Assembly: GCA_963678705.1 (NCBI GenBank)
Contig: OY783215.1
Coordinates: 12,195,740-12,259,739, forward strand
Reading direction: 5' to 3'
DNA: 64,000 bases
From: Panorpa germanica
Taxonomy: Eukaryota; Arthropoda; Insecta; Mecoptera; Panorpidae
How positions within the stretch are numbered: position 1 is the stretch's first letter; every line of letters starts with the position of its first letter. The notes under the pieces are model-generated. The model was given only the letters and a program-made list of their open reading frames with translations. It made no database searches and was not told the DNA's origin. The position numbers and the translations under genes were made by a program. Shown piece after piece: positions 35,519 to 48,420 of the stretch.

Positions 35519-35585
35519 GGTCCAGAAATCGAACTCGAAAACACAACAGCTTGGCTGTAGTCCTCTGTAGCACATGCCGTCTCAT
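35519..35585 (-). repeat. SINE head fragment
   Basis: The complement of ctgtgtttcgagttcgatt...ggaccagc, the B-box region of the 14682 family. Confidence 0.6.
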
Positions 35586-37112
35586 TTTCGTTAAACCTCG
35601 GTAAAGCACCTGATGACAAGAAATAAATGGTGTACAAGGTACTTGAAGCATTTCTCAACTACGCGCTACTCGCCTATTCAAATAACACAGACAATGACTT
35701 TTTAAACGTATCATTATTTTTCAATACAAAGATGTGTTGAAACTAATATATACAAGTAAAAGAATTAAAAATAAAATCTTTAAAAAACACAAAGAAGAAT
35801 AATTTATTCCATACTAAAATCACAACTCAGAATTTCAAGTAACCCCAACCCTGCAATTAACATAAATTATATTTTTTGAATAAATTACAAAGCCACAAGT
35901 TACTACATCTTAAAGTTGAAGTTACATTTCGAACAATATTTGTGTATGAGACTGTAACTTTTTGTGGACAATAGTTTTCTTTACTGTAAAACTAAAAGCC
36001 AGTGTATTTTGGTACAGTCCCCAAATTAATGCATCAACACGTTCCTTTAATCATTTTTTCTGTTGATTTTTTTAACACAATTGTAATTTTTTGTTCATAG
36101 TTTGAAATTTATCCTAAGAAAGATAAAAATTATAAAAAGTAATGGACGCCACAGTGACCGATTTCAGAGACTGCTGAAATTATCATAATTTGGTTATTAG
36201 TAAAGTTAAATTGGTTATGCTTTTGATTAACACATTCATAAAATCTTGTTAAGTAGCGGTGTAGTTTTTAATAGTATGTTAAACTTGAGTTATGGTATAA
36301 CTCATTTATCATAAAAAATCATAAATTATCCCATCGCCATCGGTGATCGAACATAGGCACTTAAACCCCGTATTTGCAAATATTTCTAGAAATTCAGATG
36401 AATACTGTCAAACATTTTTAAATTAATGTCAAAATTCTACTGCTTTATGCAGAATGTTACAAAAACTACTTTATATTTTTATACTAGTCCTATTACAGGT
36501 AAGCTTCTACTATGTCGGTAGTTTTTATAGTGTTAAATGTTCATACATGTTAATTACACAAGCTGCCTAATAAGTACGAGTACATGACACAAAATATGAC
36601 ATACAGGGTAAGATCATTTTAAATTTCGCGCCATCTTTGAACTGTTAACATACAACCATCATCACGGTGACGAGTTTGTATCTTGGATCACTAGGTTCAG
36701 TTTGTTCAACAAAGGTACTCGTATGTTACTCTAGTCACAAGAAACGCTGTAAAAATTCGCACAATGACAAATGTATCTTTCTTTAATCTTTAATCTTTCT
36801 TTTTCTTTAATTAATCATTTTAAATTTGTGCTGATAGTGAAATAATCGTCTTGCAAAATTTCGGATTCCCCTGTTTTATGGGGCTTGCTTGAAGCGGCTG
36901 TCTCCACCGTCTAAAAGTACAATTACCACTAATGCATAGCGCGCACTATGAAAAAAAACGTAAATCCTGTAACACATGGGATCATATGAACATACACGCA
37001 CTTCCGATTTTAAATTCACATGAAAAAGTTACAGTAAAATTTTTTCTTGAGGTTTTTTCCGCAGTGCGCGCTGGGACCAAATGTTACAATAATTTTTATT
37101 AATAGAGTAAAG
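35586..37112. other. Non-coding
   Basis: It contains a ratchet-like plus-strand site, ctattacAG|GTAAGC, at 36498/36499. A 138-bp foldback has arms tagcgcgcact (36937-36947) and agtgcgcgct (37065-37074). No exon found. Confidence 0.35.
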
Positions 37113-38175
37113 CAGCAGTTCTCAAACTTTTTACTTCGAGCCCCCCTGCATAATCCAGCTGTAAGCCGGGCCCCCCTACATGTCACATTTGACATTTTAC
37201 AGTAACTTTTTATTTAGTTAAGTTTTGCACATTCTATGCATACTCTAATAGGGCAATAGGTTTAATCGTAATCAAACAACAAATTCTATACAAACAATTA
37301 CAATTTATTTAATTATTTTAGCTACTATGGTACATAATTGTTATTTGTAACTCAAAGCAATAAGGATGTGCTTGTTTTTTTTCTGCGCATAGTTTCTTGA
37401 AACGCGGTGTCAGTTCTGATAACGCTACTCTGAGTTCCTTGGTCACATCCAGTCTTAAGCGATATTTACTCTTCATGGAAGCTAGAACAGAAAACCCAGT
37501 TTCACAAGAGTAAGTAGTGGCAAATGGAGTGAGTATTTTCAATGCCCTTTCACTCAAAATTGGATGTTCCTTTTGTACACTAATCCAGAAGGATGTGAGA
37601 GAAGTTTCTTTAAACTTCATTTCAAGGGCAGTGTCACCTTGGAGGTTAATGAGATTTTCTTTTTCCTTCATGTTGAGGGAGCACTCATCGACTAATGGTT
37701 TGAACGGGTTTTGAATCCATGCCAACCCATTAAAGTTTTCATTTAAATATTTTTCAAAACGAGATTTTAGGATTTCTAAGTGTTAAAGAAAGCATTTCTT
37801 TGCATTTGTTGGAATAGTTTTGAGATCCATTTCTTCAATCATAATTTTAAAATTAGGAAATAGCTCCACATTGTCACTTTGTAGACCGCCCTCGTACAAA
37901 CTTAGCTTCATTACAAAGCTTTTCACCTTTTCAGTCCATTGCAGAAGGTTTGCAACATTTTTCTGTATTTTCTGATAAACTAAAAAAAATAAAATGTTCG
38001 GCACTCTTACAACGTTGACTAAAAATTATACACTTGTTGCAATTTTAAAAATAAAAAGTTTGCTTTATTATTTTGTAAGTAAATTTAATTAATTTTTCAA
38101 CCAAGATTTGGGCCCCCCCTGAGTCTTCATTGCGCCCCCCTTGGGGGGTCGCGCCCCACACTTTGAGAACCGCTG
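37113..38175 (-). mobile_element. Internally deleted hAT element with exact target duplication
   Basis: The ends cagcagttctcaaact and (inverted) cagcggttctcaaagt are the classic hAT-Charlie-type termini. The 8-bp gagtaaag flanks both sides (37105-37112 and 38176-38183), the expected hAT target duplication. Subterminal GC-rich runs (gcccccct) are also typical. At 1063 bp it keeps only the C-terminal part of a transposase on the minus strand, so it is non-autonomous. Confidence 0.9.
37318..38004 (-). pseudogene. hAT transposase C-terminal remnant (ZBED/FAM200-like)
   Basis: Two stretches lie in the same frame, separated by one TAA at 37785-37783. The downstream part contains FWISVQKEHPILSERALKIL, FATTYSCETGFSVL and KYRLRLDVTKELRVALS. 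This is the dimerization region shared by hAT transposases and the domesticated ZBED5/FAM200/SCAND3 proteins. The N-terminal zinc finger and the catalytic core are absent. The long residual frame with a single stop suggests moderate age. Confidence 0.85.
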
Positions 38176-38183
38176 GAGTAAAG

Positions 38184-39789
38184 TATTAAATGTTACAGCA
38201 GTAGGCACACTACTTTATGATATACATAACTGTAAACTCTATAAATTTGTGCCTAAATATAAAAAATCAGCTACCCAGAATTTGATCACAGTAGAAATAC
38301 GACGCAGGCTTTCTTCTCGCAGAGAGACTACAACGAAACTACACATCCAAAATCAAAGATGAATATTTGTTATGTATAAAAAAAGGTTCGAACCAAAAAA
38401 AAAATCATCTTATCGACATTTATCAAAGCCATTAGGAAACAACATCCAGAATAAAGACTCGGTTATAAAAAATAAATGTCTATCATTTGATAAATTGAAA
38501 AAAGGTTAGATGTCACTTTTTAATAGATAAAATATATAAATTAATTTTAATTTAAGTCTATTCTTCAATTAGTATACATAATATTATTAAACAGTTAATA
38601 AAATAATCCTTAATAATTGAAACATTTGTGACTGACTTCCACTACGTCTTCGATTTATGATTTAGGATAAGCAATGTAAAATCAGGTAACCGCAGGTTTT
38701 AAAGTTTTCTGATCTACACATATTCTAGTTCTAAATCTCAGTAGAGTTCCTTAGGTTCACCTTCATTGTAATACATTGTAAACGTGTGTTAGAAAGAGAA
38801 GAGACTATGTGAAATGTTTGTATTATTTATGTATAATCGTAGCAATAAGTTTTATTTCAATATAGCATCATGAAATATTCAGTGCATTGATAGGGGCCAA
38901 ACATTCTAAACAACAATACTACACTATATATTGAACCTATGTTACTATAAGAATTATTTAATTAAATCAGGAAAGAAGGAAAGCGAAATTCTTTTTAAAA
39001 TTCGCTTTTCTAGAAGAGTTAGCGCCTTAAATATTTACATGTCAAGTGTATTACCTTATTCAAGATTATGTTGTGAGTAACAAGTTATATGAATGATTTT
39101 TCCGGTTTTGTAGGTTCCAAACTTAATCCGTCTCTGAGGCTTAGTATTTCAAGATAAAAGGGCACCAACATAATTTACGAAATATACGTAATTGGCCGTA
39201 TGTTGTATTACTTATTTTGAAATAGCGCTAGTCTTATTTAAAGTAAGTCATGTATCCTTATGGCAAATTTAGCTAACGTTTGCGTTATTTTTAAAATAAC
39301 TATAGTGCAGATTGTATAATTTAGTTATTGATTTTTTAAGAAAGATTTTTAAAAGGTAGCGAGATAATATGAGGTACTCAGCCCTTTAAAATAAAAAAAA
39401 TATCAATTATATCCAATTGCAAGTTATAAAATACACTTCTGAAAGGCCCTTCCTATAAATATTACATAACGAATAACATAAAATATTTTTATATCATCTT
39501 ATTAATAATTGTTTCACTGACTGTACAAGTTCTTAGCAAGGTCGCTTGATTATATCGTGTCTCTGTCTCTCTCAAGGAGCTAAATGAACCCGACAGACGA
39601 AAGTCTCGCACACCAAGTTAAAACAAGTCCTACTACATGTAGCATTCAATATGTAGTTGTATCCTAAACGTAAGTTGGATCAGAATCTTGTATCCAGTAT
39701 ACACAAATATCAACATAACATAGTCGACTGGACGCAGTTGTACCGTAAACAACGTACCGTGTTGGCGCGCTGCATGAAAAACACAAATC
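38184..39789. other. Non-coding
   Basis: AT-rich. The frame at 38141-38362 starts in the hAT end and is not a gene. The last 250 bases are richer in CG and may be a promoter for the stretch that follows. Confidence 0.35.
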
Positions 39790-40161
39790 AAAACAAATAT
39801 TGTTTTGATTGTTAATAACCATTCAAATATTCATAAACTTATTGTAATGTTTATCATTTCAAAAACTGTTATGGTGAATATGTTTTATAGTGTATTGTTT
39901 TAGCCTTCCATTATTTTATTTTACATTTAATGTTTAATTATTTTGTGAAAAATTGTGTTTTTGTGTAAAACGTGGATGATTTTGACATGTTAATTATAAT
40001 TTAATAATTTGTGCTGTGTGTTTGTGTAAATTTAATAAAACTGTCATCGGTAACATATGACATGCAAATTAACATTTAGTTTTTAAATAATGTGCTTGTG
40101 TAATATGAATCGATAAATTTTCCACATTTATTATTAAATAGGATTTCTTTAAAAAACTTTG
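39790..40161 (+). other. Possible 5' non-coding exon
   Basis: CG-richer sequence (gtcgactggacgcagttgtaccg ... ttggcgcgctgcatg) gives way to T/G-rich, stop-filled sequence that ends in a consensus donor G|GTAAGTG at 40161/40162. This would fit a first, untranslated exon of a plus-strand gene, but there is no independent evidence. Confidence 0.2.
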
Positions 40162-43100
40162 GTAAGTGTCTTCCTAATAATTTTGAATGTTTAGGTATCT
40201 TTAATTATGTTTTTAGAAGTTTTGGAACATAAATTATTTCTTAAAAGTTGCCTAAACTTATTTCCCGCCATAACTGAGTAATTTTCTTACAGTTTTCTTA
40301 CAACACAAAATGTAAAATGTGTATACCTATGACATACTCATAAAATTTTACTGAAGCGAAACCACTTAAGGTTTTTTAAAAAGGGAATCCCCTTTTATAA
40401 TCCTAAAGATATAAGAAAGTCATTACCCTCTAAAGATAGTTATATATTTAAGGTTTATTCAACATAAAAAAGTTTACCGTAAGATTACATATCAAAGGTT
40501 ATCTTTCGACATAAATTTACCTTTCCTGACGTTAATAAAACTTTTTATGCAAGATTATATATGTTACATAATTTAATTAACATATTACTAAAAGATGTTT
40601 TTTTGCATTTATTTAATGGCAATGTTACAGAATTATATTAGAATCGGTAAATAATAAAATGTAACGATAGGTGAAAAATATTATATTAAATAATACATGT
40701 GTTTAGAGGTTAGAAATATTTTGCTGAAGAATGGAAAATGTTAATTTTCATATTTTAACTATCTAAGAAAATGTATTATAATTCTAATGGTAATAAACAA
40801 GGTCACTAAACATTTATAGATATAAGAAATTACGTAAACAGTAATTTTTTTTATGTTAAATGAATATAAATGTATCTATTAAATAAGCTAAATTATTTCC
40901 AGGTTCATTTTAAAGTCATAGAAAACAATTTATATATTTAATGAATTTTAAAAATGTCAAATAAAAAAAAATTAGTTTACCCAATTGTAACTAATTTTAA
41001 TTGAGTTTTTAATTACTATTTACATAAGTAAATATTATGTAAAAGATTTCTCTTTTCAATTTTTATTAATCTCAGCATAATTAATATTTCATTAGTCATT
41101 AACATCTAAAATTTTAATTGAATAAAGAATGTACATAAGTAATTTATAAAAAAACTAAATTTAATTAACTTTGACAACGTATCAATATTGTTAGAGTTTA
41201 TTATTATTTGGTAATCAAAATATAAGGTAATTAATAATTTATTTATTTAACAAAAAATGACATTAGTGTTTTTTTCTTTACTGTAAATAAATTTAATTGC
41301 ACAATAAGTAGTTTTAAATGCGTAATTTTGCTTTAATGAGTTTTTCTTTGTATGAAGTAATAGATAAGTTATTCTCTCACTTTTTTGTGCTATAATACTA
41401 CGACCTTGGGTAATTGACATAACAGTTGTATACAAACTCTGCGTCTGCGAGTAAAAGAACTTGTTTTATATTCTCGACCAGCACACAACTCAAGATCATA
41501 ATAACATATTTAAATTTAAAAAATAAAAATATCTTTTTATCCGCTGCACTCTTGGAGCAAAGTGGTTTTTATTATCACAAACACTCTGGATTTAATTTTC
41601 TTTTTAAGGTTTTACGGTCAGTTAAATTCGGAAACAATCAAATTGAAAATGTTTGTATGTGTAAATACACTTCTGAAACACTTTAAAACGTAGTTACCAA
41701 GTAGTCTTACTAACAAACAGGGCCGCAACACGACAAAATTAAAAAAATTACTTTGCAGATCAATTGATATCAAAATTTTATCAATTTATTTAAAATATTT
41801 TGTATAATGTGTTCACAACAGCCTTGTACTTTACTCTTGCTTAAAACACAGTTAAAAATAAGATAATTTCTTTTGAAAATACGCTTTACAGTGCCCCAAA
41901 CCTCACCAATTTGTGTAATATTGTCAGATAAAACTAGAAATTAAATAATTACTAAGACGACAAAGTAGGCGAGAGTATTGCGATCAAGCCGCAAAGTCGA
42001 AGTCAGACGTTAAATAAATTAATTAAAAAAATAATAATTACTAGAGTTGGTTAAGAATTTCGGTAAACATATTTAAAAATTAAGCTAATCACAATTAGGG
42101 TATTTCAAACTATTTTGAAAATATGAAAAATATTTTTTGAAATGAACAATATAGCACAAAGCTTTAGGAACCGGATTTATATATAACTTGTACAGAAAAT
42201 TATTTACAATTAAAAGTTTGAACGATCAATAATTACATTTGTGATTCCTATTAAATGCTTTAATTAAAACTTGGTTTTCGAGCTGCCCTTGTGGGTGGAG
42301 GGGGTTTGTAACAGCATTAAACCAAAACTGATTGTTTCTCTATACTTGACAGATATTTAATAATGATTTTCCAGCTTCATTCCCGTGTTTGGAATCGCTA
42401 AATGTAGTAGAACGATAGTGGGGATCCCTGCTTTACAAAAAACGAAATATTTTAATTTATTAAATTAAATATAGAAGTTTTACTCATTACCTTTACGCGA
42501 AAGTAAAATTTATTCATTAAAAATAACCATTATTTAACAGTGTAATTAAGTGTAGACAATAATTCATATTCACAGACACCGACAATAGTAAATTGCATGT
42601 AAAAAGTGATTTTACTTAATTACTATAAAATTACTATTATTTTTATCTTGATTGTAATATAATTGCTATGAATTATGTATAAATGAACACCTAGATACGA
42701 GAGTTAATGATTACGATAGATTTTATATATAAAATAACTCAAAATATGTATTTATTTCAAAGGATATTATTATATAACACATTATATTGTTACTGTTAAT
42801 GATTATTCTATAATCATTCTTATACTTACCTGAGAAGTATATACTTAAAGTAGTTTGCGCAATATTGCTCTGAGTAGATACAATGCGCGCGCAGCTTGTC
42901 TACACGTACGTAGAAAATATTATAAAACTCAACACCTTTTTAACATCACGTATCATTTCCTTTACCGTGATTTGTTTTTTAAATTATTTATTTTATAAAT
43001 TAGAAATGTTGTTAGATACTAAGTACCGAGTAAAAAATATCACTTGTTACAAAATACGTTGAAATATTAAATTAAACAAAAACATCATGAAAATTAGCGG

Positions 43101-43321
43101 TAATTGGTTACCGAGATGTGATATTTAACACGTTTTGAAACAAGTAATTTGTACTAAGTGTTATTGTAAAAAATACACCCAGAGTCGGATTCAGCAACCG
43201 CGAGGTCCAGTTTGATTTATAGAGAATTTATCACCTCACGCTTTAAGTGATTAATAGTCACCATTTATAAATACTTTCTGTTTATTAATATAATATCAAT
43301 ATAAATTATAAAAAGTAATTA
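40162..43321. other. Non-coding
   Basis: AT-rich. It holds a SINE fragment at 41955-42020 (gacgacaaagtaggcgagag ... acgttaaataaa). A hAT-like end, ggggatccctg, lies at 42419-42429. A minus-strand site of recursive-splice form, acttctcAG|GTAAGTA, is at 42830/42829 beside a CG-rich patch at 42855-42905. Confidence 0.4.
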
Positions 43322-43399
43322 GGTATGTTAATGAAAGTTGCACACCCCATAACCTGATGGACCTTGTCGGTGCAGTAAAGCAGTATGCATTAACATACC
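43322..43399. repeat. 78-base foldback
   Basis: Perfect 12-bp arms (ggtatgttaatg / cattaacatacc) with a possible inner stem (tgcac / gtgca) give a long hairpin with an internal loop. Microhairpin transposon or precursor-like RNA cannot be told apart. Confidence 0.7.
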
Positions 43400-43433
43400 G
43401 CGGGTGATTTATGTATTTTATTTATGACTGATG

Positions 43434-43676
43434 TAACATCTTTTATCTATTTCAATGGCTCTTAAGCTAAGGTGCGCACTGGTCGCATCAAACGCATTCT
43501 TGATTTTCTTATCTTTTTCGTCTTCAATAAAGCCAATATGTTTGATACGATCTGTAGATTCGAGCTATGGTTTAGCGGGTTGCCAAAATTCAGTGAAATT
43601 TTTGATGCCCGTCTTTGTGCAACATAAAATACTAGCAAGTCTTACTTTTCAGAGTATCACCGATTAAGAACCACTG
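43434..43676 (-). pseudogene. Degraded coding-like fragment next to a hAT-type end
   Basis: The minus strand starts at 43676 with cagtggttcttaatcg, a hAT-like terminus, then reads LASILCCTKTGIKNF and FWQPAKP. After one TAG it continues DRIKHIGFIEDEKDKKIKN and LSLRAIEIDKRCY to a stop. The peptide is too regular to be noise, but the family is not recognised. The plus-strand 70-codon frame is its shadow. Confidence 0.35.
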
Positions 43677-44583
43677 GTCATAGGGTGTCCAATAAGTAAG
43701 TTCACTGAACTTTCAACTTTATTCAATCACATACGGAATAATTGACAATATTGCAATTTGTAAACAAAGAAAATTTACTTTTAAACGATTAACGTATGAT
43801 GGATGATGCGTGCTTATGCGTGGAGAATGATTTTCGAATCATACTGTGCTGCACCCGTGTGACGGACACCTGTTATGTCCACAATAGCACGCATTTGTTG
43901 TAGCGATAAGAATAAGAACTAAGTATAGGTACTAGCTTTGTTGTTGCTAGCTTCTGAAGAAGGCGGTATTTGACAGACGCATATTTAAATCATATTGTTC
44001 AAAGCAGTTCTTGTAGTTATCATTATGCAATGTATTTACATACAGTAAGTGTCTACAAGTCGGTACTACCGCATCGAATTTATCGGCCAAAAATAGAAAC
44101 AAGCGAAAAAGCGAACAGTACACATAATCACTACAGTGTAAATGGTATTGGAGGTATTTATTTATATGTCTTATCTCCATTTACCCTTATTTTGGATGCA
44201 TATAAATGTGATGCAACAAAAAATAAGTCTCCAAGAATAAACCTTCGATTTTCCATTTGAATTATTTAAAATTATAATAATATATTATCTAAAGTGTAAA
44301 ATATGTTTTAAAAAAAATGTTACATAAAAGCAACAAATGATTATGACGCATGACTTAACTGTTTTAATAGGTCACATACAAGTATTTTATAAACATCCAC
44401 TTGAAGTTAGTTAAGTGATTAACCTGTCCAACTTGTCTCGTCTGTCAGTCTCTGGAAGTTGTCTTATTTTAATCTCCAAAACGTAACAAAGTTACAAGTA
44501 GAATTGGGTCTTTATTTCTTTTTTATATATAGTTTAAGTAGTTTCGTCTTTAGATTGTTTTCCGACTGGCTAGCCGTGATTCA
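43677..44583. other. Non-coding
   Basis: Opposed frames at 43947-44260 are mutual shadows. Nothing recognised. Confidence 0.35.
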
Positions 44584-44902
44584 GGCCTAGGTTCAGGTGT
44601 GTAACTAGACTGGTATAGTTGGGACAAAACCTCGGGCCCCTGAAGTAAAGGGGAACACTAGACAGGGGGTACAAATGAAGTTAATGAAATGTAATAAATG
44701 AAATGTTTTCCATTTCAAATACTTATTTCAATTTAATATTGTAACTGCATCAATCGAATATCTTATTGTTTTATTGAGAACAAATTCATGAAGCGTGGAA
44801 GTGGAGGTTCCAAAGAAATATATTTCATTATTTACCCAGATGGCCAAATTTGCGTCCTTCTTCCGGGGCCCCTAAATACCCAGATACGCCTCCGCTTAGG
44901 CT
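44584..44902. mobile_element. Foldback/MITE with imperfect GC-rich arms
   Basis: Left gcctaggttcaggtgtgt ... cgggcccctgaag, and right the inverted gcctaagcggaggcgtat ... ggggccccggaag. The arms are about 60 bases with many mismatches. The 65-codon frame at 44788 runs through the right arm and is not a gene. Confidence 0.5.
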
Positions 44903-46604
44903 ACACGTGCGAGATAGTCAGGGAACATTCAAGTAATATGAATGTGCGTTGGAAGGAGTTGTATAACACATCTAAACCGAAGTAACATGTGACTTAATAC
45001 ATTGACATCCTCTGTAGCGTGTACAAAGTCGCATGTTGACGCCGCACTAGACTGAAAAATGAAATTTCAGCAAAGTTAGTATACTCATGTCTAAAAAACG
45101 TCAACTTGTGAGTTAAATTATATCAATAATAGCCTGTGTCAGACTTACGATACTTGTCCAATAGCTAACTAGTATGTTTACCATGAGTTGTTTCAGCTAA
45201 GTGCTAAAATACAATAAAACAACATATAGTACAGACTTACAGAGTAAATGAAGTGTTGATAGTGTAGATATAAAGATAGTAATTAAAAGAATAATGACGA
45301 TTATATCCATTTCAGAAGATAATTAGGACAACAACATTAATGTTAAAATCGTTATCTCAACAATTATACAACTGTTACTGCATAAATCATAGAACTTGAT
45401 AGGTGTCAAAAGCATGTAACGTATTTAACCTGTGTGACCTCCGCCTTACTTACTATTACCTGGCGAGTGCCGCAGCCAAGAGCCTAACGACCGGTGTCCG
45501 GTTTACTTCTGTGTTGTCTTATTTTGACAATATTATACTTAATTAGAATATTAAGGTGTTACTTTAAAATTAATTCGTTTTTAATTACATTTCATATCAT
45601 ATTTTTTTTCTTAATGGTGTTAAGGGGATCTCTACTTTTCTTGAAAGAAAAAATTTGTAAATTTCCGTGATCTTTTGAAATGAAATTGTCAAAAATTGAA
45701 CAATGAGAATGGATATACTTATTTTATAGTCAAAATAAAAAATGTATTAACTTTTATGATCTTAAGAACTGGAAGATATTTCATGCTGCATGTGACGTCA
45801 GAACGTTTCTAAATGTCTAAATTACAGTTTCTCAGATAATGAAAGAAAAAAAATACTTTTTACAACCTAAAAAAGTAGAAACTCCCCTTAAGTTGAAAGT
45901 TAAAAGATTTCACAAGATGTCGTTAAAAACACGATGTGGTATATGTAACATTAACGTTAACTGGACGTTGACGGTGACAGTGCCGGGTCATGAGGTCAAA
46001 TCATTAGAAAATAATAACCGGTTGTCGATTACAACAGCTGAGATAAATTTCATTCGAAATTATCTTATTAAAAGTTACTTAAATCTAGAAAGCATATTGT
46101 TTTATTGTTTTTTTATGTTGGTATAAATGACACATTTCCTACATAATTGCAAAATGTTTTATTGTATTGTATTGTTAAATAATTGCTTTGAATATTGTTT
46201 AGTAATACCTGATAATTACATGTTTTGTGAAAGTAATGCTATCTGCAATATTATCAAAATAATGTTTCGTTTTGTGTGTAAATAATTTCAATATTTTTTA
46301 TGTATGTTTAGCCAACATGATAAGTATAACTTTTTATCAACCAATAATTATTTGTTAAAGTTTTTGCACTCTTTAAATCATATATTATTTATGAATTTTT
46401 TATTCCAAAAGCCCTAATTTTCAGGAATAAGCCATTTATAATATTGGTATTACTATTATTTATTAACAAATATAGAAACTGTGCCTATTACATAATGAAG
46501 ACGTTTAATCCTGAAGAAAACTTAGATCTCTTATGAAAGAGATAAGAAGGAAGCAGGTCCAGAGTACTGGAAGTCTTAGAGCGAAATATCGCTACCATAA
46601 TTTA
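44903..46604. other. Non-coding
   Basis: A GC patch at 45437-45510 (aacgaccggtgtccggttt) has a short minus frame VVRLLAAALAR before AG|GTAATA but no ATG. The 95-codon frame at 45839 (KTRCGICNINVNWTL) is not recognised and is Lys/Asn-rich. Confidence 0.35.
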
Positions 46605-46925
46605 ACCATTAAATATTTTGGAGTCACTTTGATATCATATTAAAGATGCGTATGATTTTTTTGTCATAAAACAATTCAATTTGATTTCACTCGTTCTAGA
46701 GAAATGTCAGTGATATGAACTACAAATGACAAAATCACTTCACCTGGTCTCATTACCGTATTAGTAATAAATGAAGTTGTCAACAAACCATTTATGTGTA
46801 ACAGAGACAGATATATTTTGTTTCTTTTTCTATGATGTTCTGGTGAAGTAAATGTATAATTTTATCTCTACTAAAATAAATATATTCAAATGTAAAAGAG
46901 ACAACAACTATATCTACATTTAATT
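46605..46925 (+). mobile_element. MITE-like dispersed repeat
   Basis: Counterpart of 19690-19980 in the opposite orientation. Its first 90 bases also match the cccagtaaac family (61387). Confidence 0.7.
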
Positions 46926-47916
46926 GTATGATGTTGAAAAGAGAAAGAATAATTCTGACAACTTTTTTTTCTATCTGAAATCTGAGTCAAAAGAATTGAT
47001 TTTTTTTTTATTGGAACTTTACCTAGCTCTGGAATTTTACCCCAATGGGTTTCAAAAGATTACATCTTGGAGATTAAGGGTCGTCCTTAAATTATGTTAC
47101 ACACATTTTGTTGGAAGAAATATATATTTGTTGTCACTCGTTAATCTCGTTTGTGGAACAGGATACAGTGTTGCCACAGTCGAAATATAACGGAAGTGAG
47201 AATGTTTAAGTCGCTAATAATTACACTAAAATAATTGCTTACACATATATTGAGTTTATTTTATAAATTTTATACATTTTATAATAACAAAATTATTCGA
47301 ACGCATTGAACCATGAATAAACATCTAAATCTAATCTGTAACCCACTGGTCTGGGTCTGACCTATTCCATTAATTGATTAGCTAGTACGAGTAATGCGTA
47401 AAGCGTGAAATTCAATCATGCGAGAAATAGAGTACCACTTTATTTGACAACTGTACTATATTCATAATAATAGGTTTAATTATATAAATAATAACAATCT
47501 TTCATTTGTATATTAACAATTAAAATCGAATAAAGAATGCACTCATACTAAGTACAATATTGTTATTGTATAATTGTTATAACTGTGGACTATGAGAATA
47601 TTCTATATTTATTCAGAATCGAATTTAACGGTTGATTCTGCGATCACATGCCAAGTCTTTTCGTTTAAATGAATTTCGTACAAAATCTCCTAGTTCAAAA
47701 ATAAGAAATTCACCATTTGCTGATTATGCAAAGTTACACTAGATAAAATTAAGTGTAAGAAACATGAAGAGAGAGGAAGTACTAAAAGAGTCAGTGAAGG
47801 GAAGCAGGAGAAAGAAAGAAGTAACGAGGAAACAGTTAACCTTCAGTCCAGAAAAATATAGGATTTTCGGAAAGGAGATAAGGACAAGAGGTCGATGACG
47901 GAGATAGAGACAATAA
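46926..47916. other. Non-coding
   Basis: gggtcgtccttaaattatgttacaca near 47078 is a lone end of the 12068 MITE family. The 46924-47190 frame crosses it and is not a gene. Confidence 0.4.
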
Positions 47917-48256
47917 TAAAATAGTAAAGGAGAAAATAGAAAAGAAGAAATAGTAAAGTAAGAGAGTCAAGAGGAAATAGTAAAAATAGAGCGTTTATGC
48001 CTGTAATAGACATAAGTGAAGAAGTGAAAACGAAGAGAGAAAGCAGGAAGGATAGCGAAAAGATAATAGAGGGCTTGTCGAGAGGAGACAAGGAAGGCAA
48101 GAGGTGATAGATGAAGATACAGGCAATAAGGAAGGAGAAGATAGTTTAAGTCTAGTTTTTAAGTTTGAATTTATATGAAATGCATTAAGAAATATAATAA
48201 TGTAGATTGTAAAGCCAAAAGGCACACAATTAATATAATAAATAATAATAATAAAG
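47917..48256 (+). mobile_element. LINE 3' end, copy B
   Basis: Uninterrupted partner of 4917-5452. The ORF tail includes AFMPVIDISEEVKTKRESRK, then IIEGLSRGDKEGKR-stop, then the shared 3' untranslated part and an (aat)n tail. The large minus-strand frames here (85 and 102 codons) are complements of the purine-rich LINE sequence. Confidence 0.65.
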
Positions 48257-48420
48257 TGTAAGGTGAGAGACCCGTACCCCTGAGTACTTGGATGTTGTTT
48301 CATTTAATTGATTATGTACTTAATATAATCTCATACTAATTAGGCAGCAGTGTAATTCACATGACACCATAAAATCAGCTAACATGGTAAGAAATAAAAC
48401 TAGTATCAGAATAGATTAAT
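48257..48420 (+). repeat. SINE body fragment
   Basis: attaggcagcagtgtaattcaca ... acaccataaaatcagctaacat ... gttaaata matches the body of the 14682 SINE without its tRNA head. Confidence 0.6.

Noticed and set aside
44788..44985. 65-codon frame starting MKRGSGGSK
   Set aside because: Runs through the inverted arm of the foldback at 44584-44902.
47843..48303. Minus-strand hydrophobic frames of 85 and 102 codons
   Set aside because: Complement of the purine-rich LINE 3' end. The plus strand reads as the LINE ORF tail.
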